DNA from: Zizania palustris
Taxonomy: Eukaryota; Streptophyta; Magnoliopsida; Poales; Poaceae
NCBI GenBank assembly: GCA_019279435.1
Contig: JAAALK010000287.1
Location: 20,894,162 to 20,958,161 of the forward strand
Reading direction: 5' to 3'
Length of the DNA stretch: 64,000 bases
Shown piece after piece: positions 47,259-58,492 of the stretch. A program made the position numbers and the translations under genes. The stretch's first letter is position 1, and every line of letters begins with the position of its first letter. The notes beneath the pieces were generated by a model that saw only the letters and a list, made by a program, of their open reading frames with translations, did not search any database and was not told the DNA's origin.

Positions 47259-47826
47259 TAATTCCATGTGTTGACATGTTCTCTCTGCTTCATATTTTGT
47301 ATCAGTGAAGCTACAAATCTACTCGAGGTCTGACCATTGAAGAATTTTGTGAAATATGACAGATTTTAGTGGAAAAGAGCGGTCACGAACCGATCCTAAG
47401 AACGGAATCAATTGGGAGATATGAATAGAGACAGAGCTAATTAAATTTATTGACCATATATGGACTAGACTTTATGAACTAGAAGATGTATATGTTAAAA
47501 TTAAAGATATACCTATGGTCGATATAAGAAAATTAACACTAATTTATATTTTTAGGGTGACCAGTCACCTACCATATGAACCACGTATATATGATTAGAC
47601 AACTTTTTGTTACTCCCTCTTTGTGTCGACGAGAGAATTACTATTTTAACACTCTAAAAAAGTGGCTTCGTATTTTTGGTATTTGGATCTATTTTCTTTG
47701 ACTTAGACGGTGCTATATGTTAGCATCAAAAAAATACTATTATAACAAAGTGCACATCTTTAAAGTATTAAAATAGTAATATTAGGATGTCGATTGCCCC
47801 TGCTCCTCCGCTCGACACAGTTCACC
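47259..47826. other. Intergenic, no gene seen
   Basis: AT-rich spacer with an ACTCCCTCTTTGTG Stowaway-like word at 47612 lacking a clear partner. Nothing else supported. Confidence 0.4.
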
Positions 47827-47981
47827 GGAATATTTGATGATTTGCCACTCTTAAAAATGGGCTTCGATTATTTGACACTTTGGCCCACTGTCATGCACTC
47901 AAATGGTCCCACTTGTCATCCACATAGGTAGCAAATAATCAAAGTATGCAAATTTTTTAGTGGCGGATCCTCAAATTTCCG
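47827..47981. mobile_element. Mutator-type MITE with 9-bp target duplication
   Basis: 155 bp. Left GGAATATTTGATGATTTGCC and right complement GGAAATTTGAGGATCCGCC form terminal inverted repeats of about 28 bp. A perfect 9-bp CAGTTCACC occurs on both sides (47818-47826, 47982-47990). Nine bases is the Mutator target size. It lies about 830 bp upstream of the sugar transporter ATG. Confidence 0.75.
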
Positions 47982-47990
47982 CAGTTCACC

Positions 47991-48811
47991 GGATCCGGCG
48001 CGCTCTGTCGCGCGCTCCAGCCTCCCACCGTGGTCGAGCTCTGGCCTCGGGATGATCCGCCGCCCTGCCATTGCCACGGTCACCGCTCTAGATCTCGGCC
48101 GGCGGTCGGCGCACCTTGGTCAGGGGCTATTGCCGGCGTTCTTACTCCTCCGGCCCGTGGCGTGTTAAAAAACAGAAATTTGATTATATTAAGATTGGTG
48201 ATTGATTGATCGAGCGCAGTTGTCATGATCCAAAATGGACCACCCAGCAAAATGATGTCCTAATCAAGAACCCATCCGCAGATTGCAGACAAACGCCTTC
48301 GCTTAGCGCCACGCGCGGCCGCCGCCGGCCGCCGCTCTACGAACAACTCTAGCTCTTCGCCCATTTATTGCACACGCATGCAATTGCAAGCTGCCAAGCT
48401 CTCCTCCAGCTCCACGCATCTCTCGGCAGGTTGGGGATGGGTCATGGGTCAACGAATGGGTGCTGCTTGCTTATGTACGTGCAGTTGCCAGCCCATCCCC
48501 CCTGTAGATTTATACCCCACACAGGCGCACGCACACACTCTGACACTCAAACTTGTTTGGCCAAATCAAACGACCTAGCTCCGTCGTGAGTTCGTGGCCG
48601 GGACAGGGGAGAGATCGTCAAGTCAAGGGAGAGTGACAGACTGACCGTATGTTTGTATATAGCAGCGAATTACTGGTTGGTTAGAGCATTTCTTCGGCGT
48701 GAGCGAGCTTAGCTTGCTCGCCGTCCTCCTAGCTACTGTCCGCCACTCCGTCGACGCCCTTGCCTGCGGGCCGGACAGGGGAGGAAGGGGGAAGCGAGAG
48801 GGATCGAGGAG
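47991..48811 (+). promoter_or_regulatory. Upstream region of the STP7-like gene
   Basis: GC-rich at 47990-48170, then mixed. A TATATAGC at 48657-48664 lies 148 bases before the ATG and is the best TATA candidate; another weak one (TTTATACC) is near 48513. No upstream coding exon found. Confidence 0.4.
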
Positions 48812-51800
48812 ATGGCCGGCGGCGGCGTGGCGGCGCTGGGGGTGAAGAAGGAGCGGGCGGCGGAGTACAAGGGCCGCATGACGGTCGCCGTCGGGATGGT
48901 CTGCCTCGTCGCCGCCGTCGGCGGCGCCATCTTCGGCTACGACATCGGCATCTCCGGTACGTAAAACCTCCATCGCCTCCTCCTCCTCTTCTTGGCTGCG
49001 CCTGCATCGTCGTCACTGTAGAGTACGCGTCAGCCGCCCGGTCGCTTCCGGGCTTCCGGCTGCTCGTCGTCAGCCACCACGTACGGGGCCGTTGAAGAAG
49101 ACGAGGACAGCAACTTTTGCTAGCTAGCTCCATGATTAGCGTCCGTTCTCGCCGTGGTCCCCCATGGATTTTGGAGCTAGCGCTTGCAGCACATGGAAAG
49201 GAATCAAGAATCTGCCTGCTTCGCGTTCGCGAGATCTTCCTCCCCCTCCCCTCTGATTGATCCCGTCAGACATACGGACATTCAGCGGTGCCAAAAAAAA
49301 TAAAAATTGCGCGCCTTTTCTCAACTGATCAAGCGATTCAGGCGCTAGGATTGCTTGTGTTCGGTTCGTGTTCGTTTGTTTCACCTCCGGTTTGATGATG
49401 TGATATTCAGAAGGAAAAAAAACTGACACGCAAAATCATCTTCAGTTAAACTACACGTGGCCGGCGACCCGCCATATGAGTCGTCTCTCAGTTCAAGGCG
49501 ACATAATGGGGAAATAAATTCCCATTATTTGTTTTGATGCAGATCGGATAAAAATAATAATATTATATTTATCATATAAATTATCAGATTTAGAGTTAGA
49601 TTTAGAAAATCAATATATAAACAAATAATATATCAACGGAGTATATAAACAAATGATGATGAATATGAATAAAAAACAAATATGAATCGGAGTGAATATA
49701 ATTGCAGATATTTATCAGAATACGACAATTATACGTTGAGGAATAAATCACAACCAAAATAAATTGACTATTGTGTATGCATTTTTATTTATGTGCATGA
49801 TTAAAATTTTACTTGCGGGGCTAGCTTATAGAAATCAATCAATTAAGAATACTAATTGCTAAATATTTTGCACTTTATTAATTTGGGGGAAAGTTTATTC
49901 AAAATAAAATAAAATAAATGTATATGTAATAAAATATTATAAGTTAGAGTTAAATTAACAAGCGCGAGAAAACAAGAAATATTTTTCCTTAATAAATTGT
50001 AACTAGAGATATTTTTAGTAATTTTTCTACGCATTTAGATATGTGCTAGATTTTTTTTAAATCAAGTAAAAGAAGTAATTTTAATGCAATAAATAATATT
50101 TCAGTAATTTTAAAATAGTAAATCCTTAAAAATAACTCTTTTTTTCCTTGGGGCCAAAACACAGCCCAACTCCCTCTCTCTTGTGCACACAACCAACTTG
50201 GTCCAACTTGGCTTATGAGTTTTTAATGTGGACATCCAAATATATGTTATTCGAATTATTTGAATTTGTATTTATAATCATATCTAAAGTAATCTTTATC
50301 TATGTATAAAAAATATCTATATCCAGATCCATATTTAAAACTATATAAAAACTGTTTTTAAACATGGGATAAATAATTTTGGACTATAGAATTATCGTAT
50401 GAAAATATGTGACAAATAATATGCGTGATGAATTGATGGTACTATAGAAATAGTAATGGAACTATGATGTTTGGATTTTGGAACTTTATGTATTCTATTT
50501 ATTTTATATTTTAATATTTGATATGTGATTATTTGAATATTTCTTATTTGATAATCTTTTAAAGAGTTGACTCGTGAGCTAAATGAGCTAGCTCACGAGT
50601 TGTATTGAATCGAGCCGAGCTAGATTTTCTACTCATTATGTTAATGAGCTAAGCTAAGCTAGCTCATTAACATAACAAGTTATACGAGCTAGCTCACGAG
50701 TTGTACTGAGTCGAGCCGAGCTAGGTTTTCTACCCATTATGTTAATGAGCTGAGCCGAGCTAGCTCATTAACATAACCAGTTATAATGAGCCGAATTAGC
50801 TTATTATCTAGCCTACTAACTTGTGAGAATTTAGAGAAATTGATATTTCTCATATTTTAGATTCTAATTTATTTTTAGATTCTGTAGTATTGATTCTTAC
50901 ATTGTGAGTCTAAAATTTATATTGTTTATTTATACTTGTTTCAACTTTAGATTTATAAGTACTTGTATCTGTCGTGCGCCAAGTTGGGTTGGATGACCTT
51001 AAAAAGATCAAGCGAGGACAAGTATTCGGTAAATGGATTCGGTAAAAGATCAATATTTATATTTATGTTTGTCTACCTATCAATTATGAAATGGGAAATA
51101 AAACTTAATTCTATTTGATTTTTTTCTCCACATATAAATGAATAATCAGACACAATTACAGTCTCTAAATAAACTGCCGTAGCCTCAAACGTGCGTAAAG
51201 TAGTATGCCACTGACATCAGATTCCATCCAAGCTGCCAATTTTACCATGTTTCACTTTGCTGTGTTTGCCATGGAGAATCACCGGGGAAACACAGCTGAG
51301 CTCCGGCGATCTGACTGCACCGAATGCTGCAGGGGGAGTGACCTCCATGGACCCATTCCTCAAGAAGTTCTTCCCCGTGGTGTTCCGGAAGAAGAACGAC
51401 GGTGGCCAGAACAACTACTGCAAGTACGACAACCAGGGCCTCGCGGCGTTCACCTCCTCGCTCTACCTGGCCGGCCTCGTCTCCTCCCTGGTCGCCTCGC
51501 CGGTGACGAGGAACTACGGCCGCCGCGCCAGCATTGTCTGCGGCGGCCTCAGCTTCCTCACCGGCGCGACGCTCAACGCCGCCGCCGTGAACATCGAGAT
51601 GCTCATCCTCGGGCGCATCATGCTCGGCGTCGGCATCGGCTTCGGCAACCAGGTGCGGCATTGATGCATGAGCTCTCGCCTGCGGTGACGGAGTTGTGGT
51701 GCTTGCGCTGGGACGTCATATTCGTGGTGTTTGTTGGCGTCGCAGGGTGTTCCGCTGTACCTGTCGGAGATGGCGCCGGCGCACATCCGCGGCGCGCTGA

Positions 51801-52946
51801 ACATGATGTTCCAGCTCGCGACGACGATGGGCATCTTCACGGCGAACATGATCAATTACGGCACGCAGCACATCAAGCCGTGGGGGTGGCGGCTCTCGCT
51901 GGGCCTGGCAGCGTTGCCGGCGCTGCTGATGACCGTCGGCGGGATGCTCCTGCCGGAGACGCCCAACAGCCTCATCGAGCGCGGGCACGTCAAGGAGGGC
52001 CGGCGCGTGCTGGAGCGCATCCGGGGCACCGCCGACGTCGACGCCGAGTTCACGGACATGACGGAAGCCAGCGAGCTGGCAAACTCCATCGAGCACCCGT
52101 TCCGCAATATCCTGGAGCCCCGCAACCGGCCGCAGCTGGTGATGGCGATCTGCATGCCGGCGTTCCAGATCCTGACGGGCATCAACTCCATCCTCTTCTA
52201 CGCGCCAGTGCTGTTCCAGAGCATGGGCTTCGGCAACAGCGCGTCGCTCTACTCCTCCGTGCTCACCGGCGCCGTCCTCTTCTCCTCCACCATCATCTCC
52301 ATCGCCACCGTCGACCGCCTCGGCCGCCGCAAGCTCCTCATCAGCGGCGGCATCCAGATGATCGTCTGCCAGGTATCAAAACCATAGCACAACTGCACAA
52401 CGCACGCCGCCGCCGCCGCCATGAACTTGCACCGGAACGAATCACTGAATCACTGATCCGTGGATCCGTGCATCCGTGTAGGTGATCGTGGCGGTGATCC
52501 TGGGGGTGAAGTTTGGGACGGACAAGGAGCTCTCGAAGAGCTACTCGATCGCGGTGGTGCTGGTGATCTGCCTGTTCGTGCTGGCGTTCGGCTGGTCGTG
52601 GGGCCCGCTGGGGTGGACGGTGCCGAGCGAGATCTTCCCGCTGGAGACGAGGTCGGCGGGGCAGAGCATCACGGTGGCGGTGAACCTCTTCTTCACCTTC
52701 GTCATCGCGCAGGCTTTCCTGTCGCTGCTGTGCGCGTTCAAGTTCGGCATCTTCCTCTTCTTCGCCGGCTGGATCACCGTGATGACGGTGTTCGTCCACG
52801 TGTTCCTGCCGGAGACCAAGGGCGTGCCCATCGAGGAGATGGTGCTGCTCTGGAGGAAGCACTGGTTCTGGAAGAAGGTCATGCCCGACCTGCCGCCGCT
52901 CGACGACGGCTGGGCCGCCGCCGATGCTGCCTCTGCTCATAAGTAG
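48812..52946 (+). CDS. STP7-like: STP7-like monosaccharide/H+ symporter
   Basis: Exons 48812-48956, 51333-51652, 51746-52372, 52482-52946. GT-AG junctions with matching phases; 1,557 nt, 518 aa. Sugar transport proteins are plasma-membrane major-facilitator proteins with 12 transmembrane segments that import hexoses with protons. Seen here: short N-terminus, first membrane segment ending GAIFGYDIGISGGVTSMD, YCKYDNQGLAAFTSSLYLAGL, NYGRRAS, GVGIGFGNQ, WGWRLSLGL, PETPNSLIERG, QILTGINSILFYAPV, VDRLGRRKL, GWSWGPLGWTVPSEIFPLETRSAGQSI and PETKGVPIEEM before a cytosolic tail. These segments fit the STP7 branch best from memory. The last two residues before exon 3 are GNQ, and GVPLYLSE follows, Gly replacing the usual Ala. 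Intron 1 is 2.4 kb and repeat-bearing. Confidence 0.95.
50585..50786. repeat. Two-copy 101-bp repeat with internal palindromes
   Basis: In intron 1 of the STP7-like gene. GAGCTAGCTCACGAGTTGTA starts at 50585 and 50686, a 101-bp period. Each unit also contains an inverted pair, CATTATGTTAATGAGCT with AGCTCATTAACATAA, and the self-palindrome GAGCTAGCTC. It can form nested hairpins; probably the remains of a MITE array. Confidence 0.8.
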
Positions 52947-53100
52947 AAGACGGCAAATCCTTCACAAGACGCAACTTTTTACGAAAACAAATATTCGTAA
53001 CTTCTCATAATTTCTAGCTCATATAAATAGTTCAATTTTTCTCTAATATTATAAAACACAAAATCTATAAAAAAACTAATGAGCATGTTTAACAGTTTAA

Positions 53101-53441
53101 GGGGTATTTGTTTCCCTGAACTAAAATTTAGCCCGTGTCACGTCGAATGTTTGGACATCAAATCAAATAACTAAAAACAAACTACTTATAAAAACAATGG
53201 TAGAATCGGAAGATAATTCACGAGACAAATTTATAAGCTTAATAAACCAATAATTAACAAATATTTACTGTAGCATCACATTGTCAAATCATGACGTAAT
53301 TAGGCTCATTAAATTCGTCTCGCAAATAATCTACAGATTATGAATATGTTTTATAAATAATCTATATTTAATACTCTAAAATAATATCTAAATATTCGAT
53401 GTGAAATAGACTAAAGTTTAGTCATCGAACCAAACACACCC
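53101..53441. mobile_element. Tourist-like MITE downstream of the transporter
   Basis: 341 bp. Left GGGGTATTTGTTTCCCTGAAC and right complement GGGTGTGTTTGGTTCGATGAC are inverted repeats, followed on each side by (A)CTAAA-TTTAG subterminal words, and flanked by TAA (53098-53100, 53442-53444). A common grass PIF/Harbinger-derived form. It begins 155 bp after the STP stop, so it may be transcribed within or beside the 3' UTR. Confidence 0.75.
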
Positions 53442-53444
53442 TAA

Positions 53445-54230
53445 GGAAGTTAGAGGTTCTAATAATCAACTGGTCCAAACATCAAGCATCTTGCTAGCTA
53501 GTTGATGAGAGTCGGTTGTTGTTTGATAACCCAAGTTTAGTGGCTAGCTAGTGCCTTAAGAGCCTATTGAAAGTTGAAATATTTTCGGAGTTATTGATGT
53601 CCTAATTATGTGTTGAGTAGATGCCTTTCAATTTTCACACTTTTAAGATTATTTTAAAATAAAAATAGGTACATTAAAACTTTGGTATTAATGAATAAAA
53701 ACCCATTAGTTGGTAATTTCGGTAACTTTTGATGACGTTTGTCAAGAGATTAGTGTAAAATCTGAAGAGTCGACTTCTCAGCTACTTGTATATTGAGTTG
53801 TAATTAATTGTGTTTAGAGATTTTCAAAATCTGGAGTATATGAGGGCTTTTAGCTGCTTGAGCAATTCAGACCGTATTGGATTGAATCAAGAACTGATGA
53901 GATAGCTGGAATGCACTGATGGATTTGGATACATATGCAGCAAATTTGCACTGAGATCAGCCGGTTGAAACATAATCAGACACGCATATAAAACTTTTTT
54001 TTGTTTTATTTTGACACGTAACAAGTTCACAGTATGAACCGTCAATCTGTGATGCACGTTGCAAGGTTGGCGAGGAGACAGACAAAATTGATTCTACCAT
54101 ACTATTCTACGGGAAGTATACAGCATGAACACCACAAGATTTCTTGTCTCTCGTGTTGCTCGAACTCGAATCGATGTGATATCGCCGCCGGCGCCGGCGT
54201 GCTGCGGGCCGGCAGTCATCAGGAGTAACA
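53445..54230. other. Intergenic, no gene seen
   Basis: AT-rich to about 54040 and then rising in GC. No ORF, RNA gene or repeat boundary that can be supported. Confidence 0.45.
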
Positions 54231-54241
54231 TCCATGAGGTT

Positions 54242-55127
54242 TCAGCAAGAACCCTGGGATGGGCAGAACGGAGGGATCCGGCGAGATCGCGAACGACGTG
54301 TCCCAGTACAGGACAGGGACACAGGGTCGATTGTGTCGGCTTTCGTCGCCGGTGCGTCTCGCCTGTTTGCAGCCGCCACTAGCTCGGCGTTCTTTGCCGT
54401 GGCGATGCACTGCTCTGCAGCCACCACAGGCTCGGCATTATCCGCCGGTGCGATGCGTTGCTCTGTGGCCACGGGCCACCACGGGCTCGGCGTTCGTCGC
54501 CGAGGAGATGCTCTGCTCTGCTGCCACCACGGGCTCGGCGTTTTCCGCGGGGGAGATGCTCTGCTCTGCCGTCATCATGGGCTCGATATTCTTCGCCGAG
54601 GAGATGCAATGCTGTGTTTCCACCATCACCTCGGCCTTCTTCTCCTGCGTGTCGCGCTGCCGGGATGCCGCTGTTCTCTCGGCCATCTCCGCCGGCGCAC
54701 AGCCTCGGTCTTCCGCGGGCACAGGCCCAGCCTTCTCCACCGCTGCGGCACTGCAATGGTTGGGGGCCGGTACTGTCAATGCCGCCCTGATCTCCGGCGC
54801 GATATAATCCCCGCGCTTCAGGATCACGACGTTCTTCATGTCGCACATCTGCGGTTGCCTTGGCGCGGCGTCGCGGAGAGATCCTCGCCTGCGCTGCCGC
54901 CCGTTCGCGCGACCATGGCAGCCCGGCGGCCGCGCTTGCATGCACGCATGCGGAGGAGCTGTGGCAGCGGATACGGGAGCCTCAGCCGTCTCCTGCTCCT
55001 GATCCGACCGTCGGGACGGTGGTGCGCGTACGCGACCGTGGCATGTTGCTCCGTCGCCGCCGCCAGCGAGGCAGTCCATGGGCCGGAGTGTCACCCCTAG
55101 CATGGCTACGCCGCCGATTCGGAGCAA
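54242..55127 (-). pseudogene. Unrecognised coding remnant with 16-aa (48-bp) repeats
   Basis: Two minus-strand reading frames (55127-54438 and 54472-54242) share one repeat. The unit is about 48 bp and encodes NAEPVVAAEQSISPAE-like 16-mers; five to six copies lie between about 54610 and 54350. The frames switch inside one unit at 54460-54470, where GTGGCCC is followed by GTGGCCA, a 7-bp duplication. An upstream part from MKNVVILKRGDYIAPEI (about 54841) is non-repetitive with Ala/Glu-rich sequence. The plus-strand ORF at 54234-55100 is its GC-rich shadow. I do not recognise the family; Ala/Glu/Gln-rich repeats suggest a helical or disordered protein. It may be a gene fragment next to the gypsy LTR. 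Confidence 0.4.
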
Positions 55128-55232
55128 ACTGCCAACTGGTGACGGTTCGAAGGCGGCGCTTCATCATTGAGCAGGCGCGACGTGATGTCGCGGTGGAGCG
55201 GACGACTTGGCGGCTATATACTCGCCGGTCAT

Positions 55233-58200
55233 TGTCGCGCCCCGATTTAATAAATCAGGACTTTATTGAAATTCCATAGAAAATCAATAAAACAAGACGT
55301 TCATCATGCGACCACGTACAATACGGCAATCATTCACGGTTCGTAGACCGCATTAATACAAAAGTGAATAAAGATGAAGAGAAACTAATAAAACAAGGGT
55401 CCTAGATGAACGTCTCCTTCCAGTCTCGCCTTGACTGGGTCGCTACTCCAGACCTTCATCCTCCTCGTAGTAGACGGGCTCTGATTTTGTAAGTCAACGG
55501 GGTGAGTACTGATGTACTCAGCAAGCCACCGAATGCAAATATAATGCAAGGTAATAACAAGGAAGATAGTGGCTAATTTTGCGGAAGAAGCATAATTGTA
55601 AAGCTTTAAATGAGAGCAATTTATTAGTACGGAAAAGTAAACATGTGCATGTGTATCATCACCTTCTAACTCGAGGGGTACAGTCACCCCACCTCGCTCA
55701 ACAGTCCTTACGTGCCATGAGTAATCCGAACATTCACACAATTGTAAACTAACTGCGAGTAGTCACACAACCCGCCCTTGACCGTGGGCTCGGCTTTTCG
55801 AAAAGATTGAATTTACTCTGATCAGAGATGTACCACTGTACCCACAAGGCACGCACTCATCACCTACACCGAAGTGTAACGAGATGACCCATCACACGGG
55901 AACTCGTGCCAAAACCTTCCATATGGTTCCCTCCGACTCCACAACACCCTCTTATGGGTTTCGTATCGTGTCTCGACATGTCGAGTGCTCACCATACCCC
56001 TCCTTGAGCCTTCTTTGGTACAAGTCGCCCGCAGGCTAGCCCCTTGTACCCCTCCACTATGGTGCATAGAGCCGAAGAGTTCCACACTTCCAGTTAGGAC
56101 TTACCCATTAGACTTGTGGTTGGTACGGAAGTGCTTTGCAACAGATCCCGCAGACCGGTCCTTATAGTGCCCCGGGTGCGACAAACCAGTGCCCGAGCTT
56201 GCACCCGGAACCCACCATACTTATAACCTAGCCAACTCCAACAGAGTCCAGAGACGAGAATAACAGGGAAATACATATACAGAATCCAGCTATCTACGAC
56301 TCGTTCTTTTTATCCTATAGCAGTTGTGCCGGTACATTGGGCACTAGCTAATATTTTAATAGTAGAGTGACAAGGAGTTAAGGCTCAATAAGCATGGCTT
56401 GGGTTTGCACACAAGGACGGGGATCTAATAAATATAAGTGTAAGGCTTGATTATTGGACTAATGCAATATTATCCTATGAGTTATAGCGATAATTTATTA
56501 AAACATGGGCTCAATATGATCAACTGTTTCCACAGAGATGGTCGATGACTTGCCTTGCTCAGCAAAGGGTGAAGGTGGAACCTCGGGATAGAACTCCTGC
56601 TCCTCGACGAACTCGTAGTCTTCTCGATACGGAAAAGTAAACAATATATTCACATTCAATAAAACAGATAAAATTCACCAAATAAAGAACATACATTGTT
56701 GTGGGTGAAGTAATATTTATCATTCTGAGTCTTTTCATAAAATAGTGAATTTTAACCTTTTTAGGATTTTTTATAATTTATTTTGTTGGAATAATAATTT
56801 ATCCTAAAGGGGTTCTTATTCATTTATTGATTAATAATATTTTGGGCAACAGAAACATACTGTTTTTATTGCATTAATGTGTAGAGAATAATGTTCTGGT
56901 TCTAACAAAATTTGAATGGTGAAATTTAGAGTTAAAATGAGCAAGATATGAATTTTTGAAGTTTAAACTATTTTTCTGAATTTTTATTTAAACCAGAAAA
57001 CAGTCTCTGGTCCACGGTGAACTGGGTTCACCGTGAACCGACGACTACGCGCGTGAGCCGGGGTGATCAGGACCGTAGGATCAAGATCTAACGGTCACTA
57101 GCGGAGCGGGGTGCTTAAATGAGATTGGAGGGCTCAGATTGCCCGATACCGGTCAACATCGGTCAAAGCAATCTGGGCCCTCGATCTCGGGTTCTAATCG
57201 TGGCCGTGCGCTGCGGATCGCGCGGCCGAGGTCCTGTCCGGCACGGCACGCGGCGAAGGGGTAAGTACCCCTTCGTCTCTGGCTCCGGCGGAGCGACGGC
57301 GACGAATTCCGGCGACGGCGAGGGGTAATCGACCAAGCTAGGGGTTAAAATGGGACTGGCGAGGCCAGGGGAATTCGGTCGTACCGGTGGTGGCGGTGAC
57401 GGTGAGCTGACGGTGACCGGCGTCGAAGAGGGGCGGTGGAGTTCCTCGGGTTCGCCGGCGGCGAGGCGATCCGGTGGTCCTTCCGACCAGCGGAGGCGTG
57501 GCCGAGGACGGGCGGGCCTTGGTGGTCACGTAGGTGGCGACGGCGAGGGGCGTGGTGGCCTGGATCGCCGGCGAGGGTTTGCCGGAGTCGAAACAGAGAG
57601 AAAACCCGAAATGGGGGCGGGGCGCTCAGTTCTTGCTCTGGGTCAGGCTAACGTGGTGTGAGCGGTGTGCGGTGGCCGGAGGGGTTTAAATAGGGGCTTC
57701 GTCGTCGTTTAAACGGAAGGGAAACGTGGAGATCCGAGGGGATTCCAAGTCTCTCCGGCGAGGTTTCCATTCTCCTCGGGTTGGCTTCCAAAAGCATGAA
57801 AACGCGTCGATTCTTGATGGAAGGAGGTCGGGGCGGTCGAGGAAGGCGATCAGGGGCCGGATCGGGCGAATCAAGGCGGCCGGCGGCGAGAAATGGCAAG
57901 GGGATCGCCGGGAAGAGGGAAGGGGGGATCCCCTTCCATGGAGAAGACGATGCTGACAGGTGGCCCCCACCTGTCAGTGGTCGAAACAAAAATAGAAGGG
58001 CCGACAGGTGGGCCATGTCTGCCAGAGAGAGCAGAGCGTAGGCGGGAAGCTGCCATGTGGGGCCGAGGCAGGCGCGGGCGGGAGAGAGAGGGGAAAACGG
58101 CGCCGACACCGGGGTCCCACATGTCAGTGGCTTACGGTTGGGTTGGGCTGGGCTGAGGGTGGATTCGGGGTTGAGGCCCATTAAGTATTTTCAATTCTTT

Positions 58201-58450
58201 TCTGATTTAAAATAAATCCAGTAATTCATATATTTGATTAGGGGTTGAACCACTGTTGGTAAAAATTTGTAAAAATTCCTAAAATTATATCTTGGCCTCT
58301 AGTTCATCTCATAAAATTTTCTAGTCCAAATTTTGAGTATCTCTCCCTGTTTGGTTTTATTTGGGTTCTTTTGTGAATTTCCTAATCCAAAATTGAGTTA
58401 AATAATACTTTCTTTTATTTTATTCCTTTTTTATTTTCTGGGGTGTTACA
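55233..58450 (-). repeat. 3' LTR of the gypsy element
   Basis: 3,218 bp. On the minus strand it starts TGTAACACCCCAG at 58450 and ends GGGGCGCGACA at 55233, standard Tekay-like termini. The part at 57200-58150 is GC-rich and gives long spurious ORFs on both strands. No coding content. Confidence 0.85.
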
Positions 58451-58466
58451 ATCCTATCCCCCTTAC
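58451..58466 (-). other. Polypurine tract of the gypsy element
   Basis: The minus strand reads GTAAGGGGGATAGGAT directly before the LTR start; the plus-strand primer. Confidence 0.85.
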
Positions 58467-58492
58467 AGAGAATCTCGTCCTCGAGATTCGGA

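Noticed and set aside
31518..52946. A metabolic gene cluster linking PMT2, PFK5 and STP7
   Set aside because: The three genes belong to unrelated conserved families, lie on different strands with ordinary spacing, and share no visible regulatory motif. Proximity looks incidental.
54234..55100. 288-aa plus-strand ORF
   Set aside because: It lies opposite the minus-strand 48-bp repeat ORF, whose translation shows the regular 16-aa unit; the plus frame is Cys/Ser/Arg-rich and has no recognisable domain.
57350..58181. Multiple ORFs of 70-177 aa in the gypsy LTR
   Set aside because: GC-rich LTR composition; overlapping on both strands with no domain signature.
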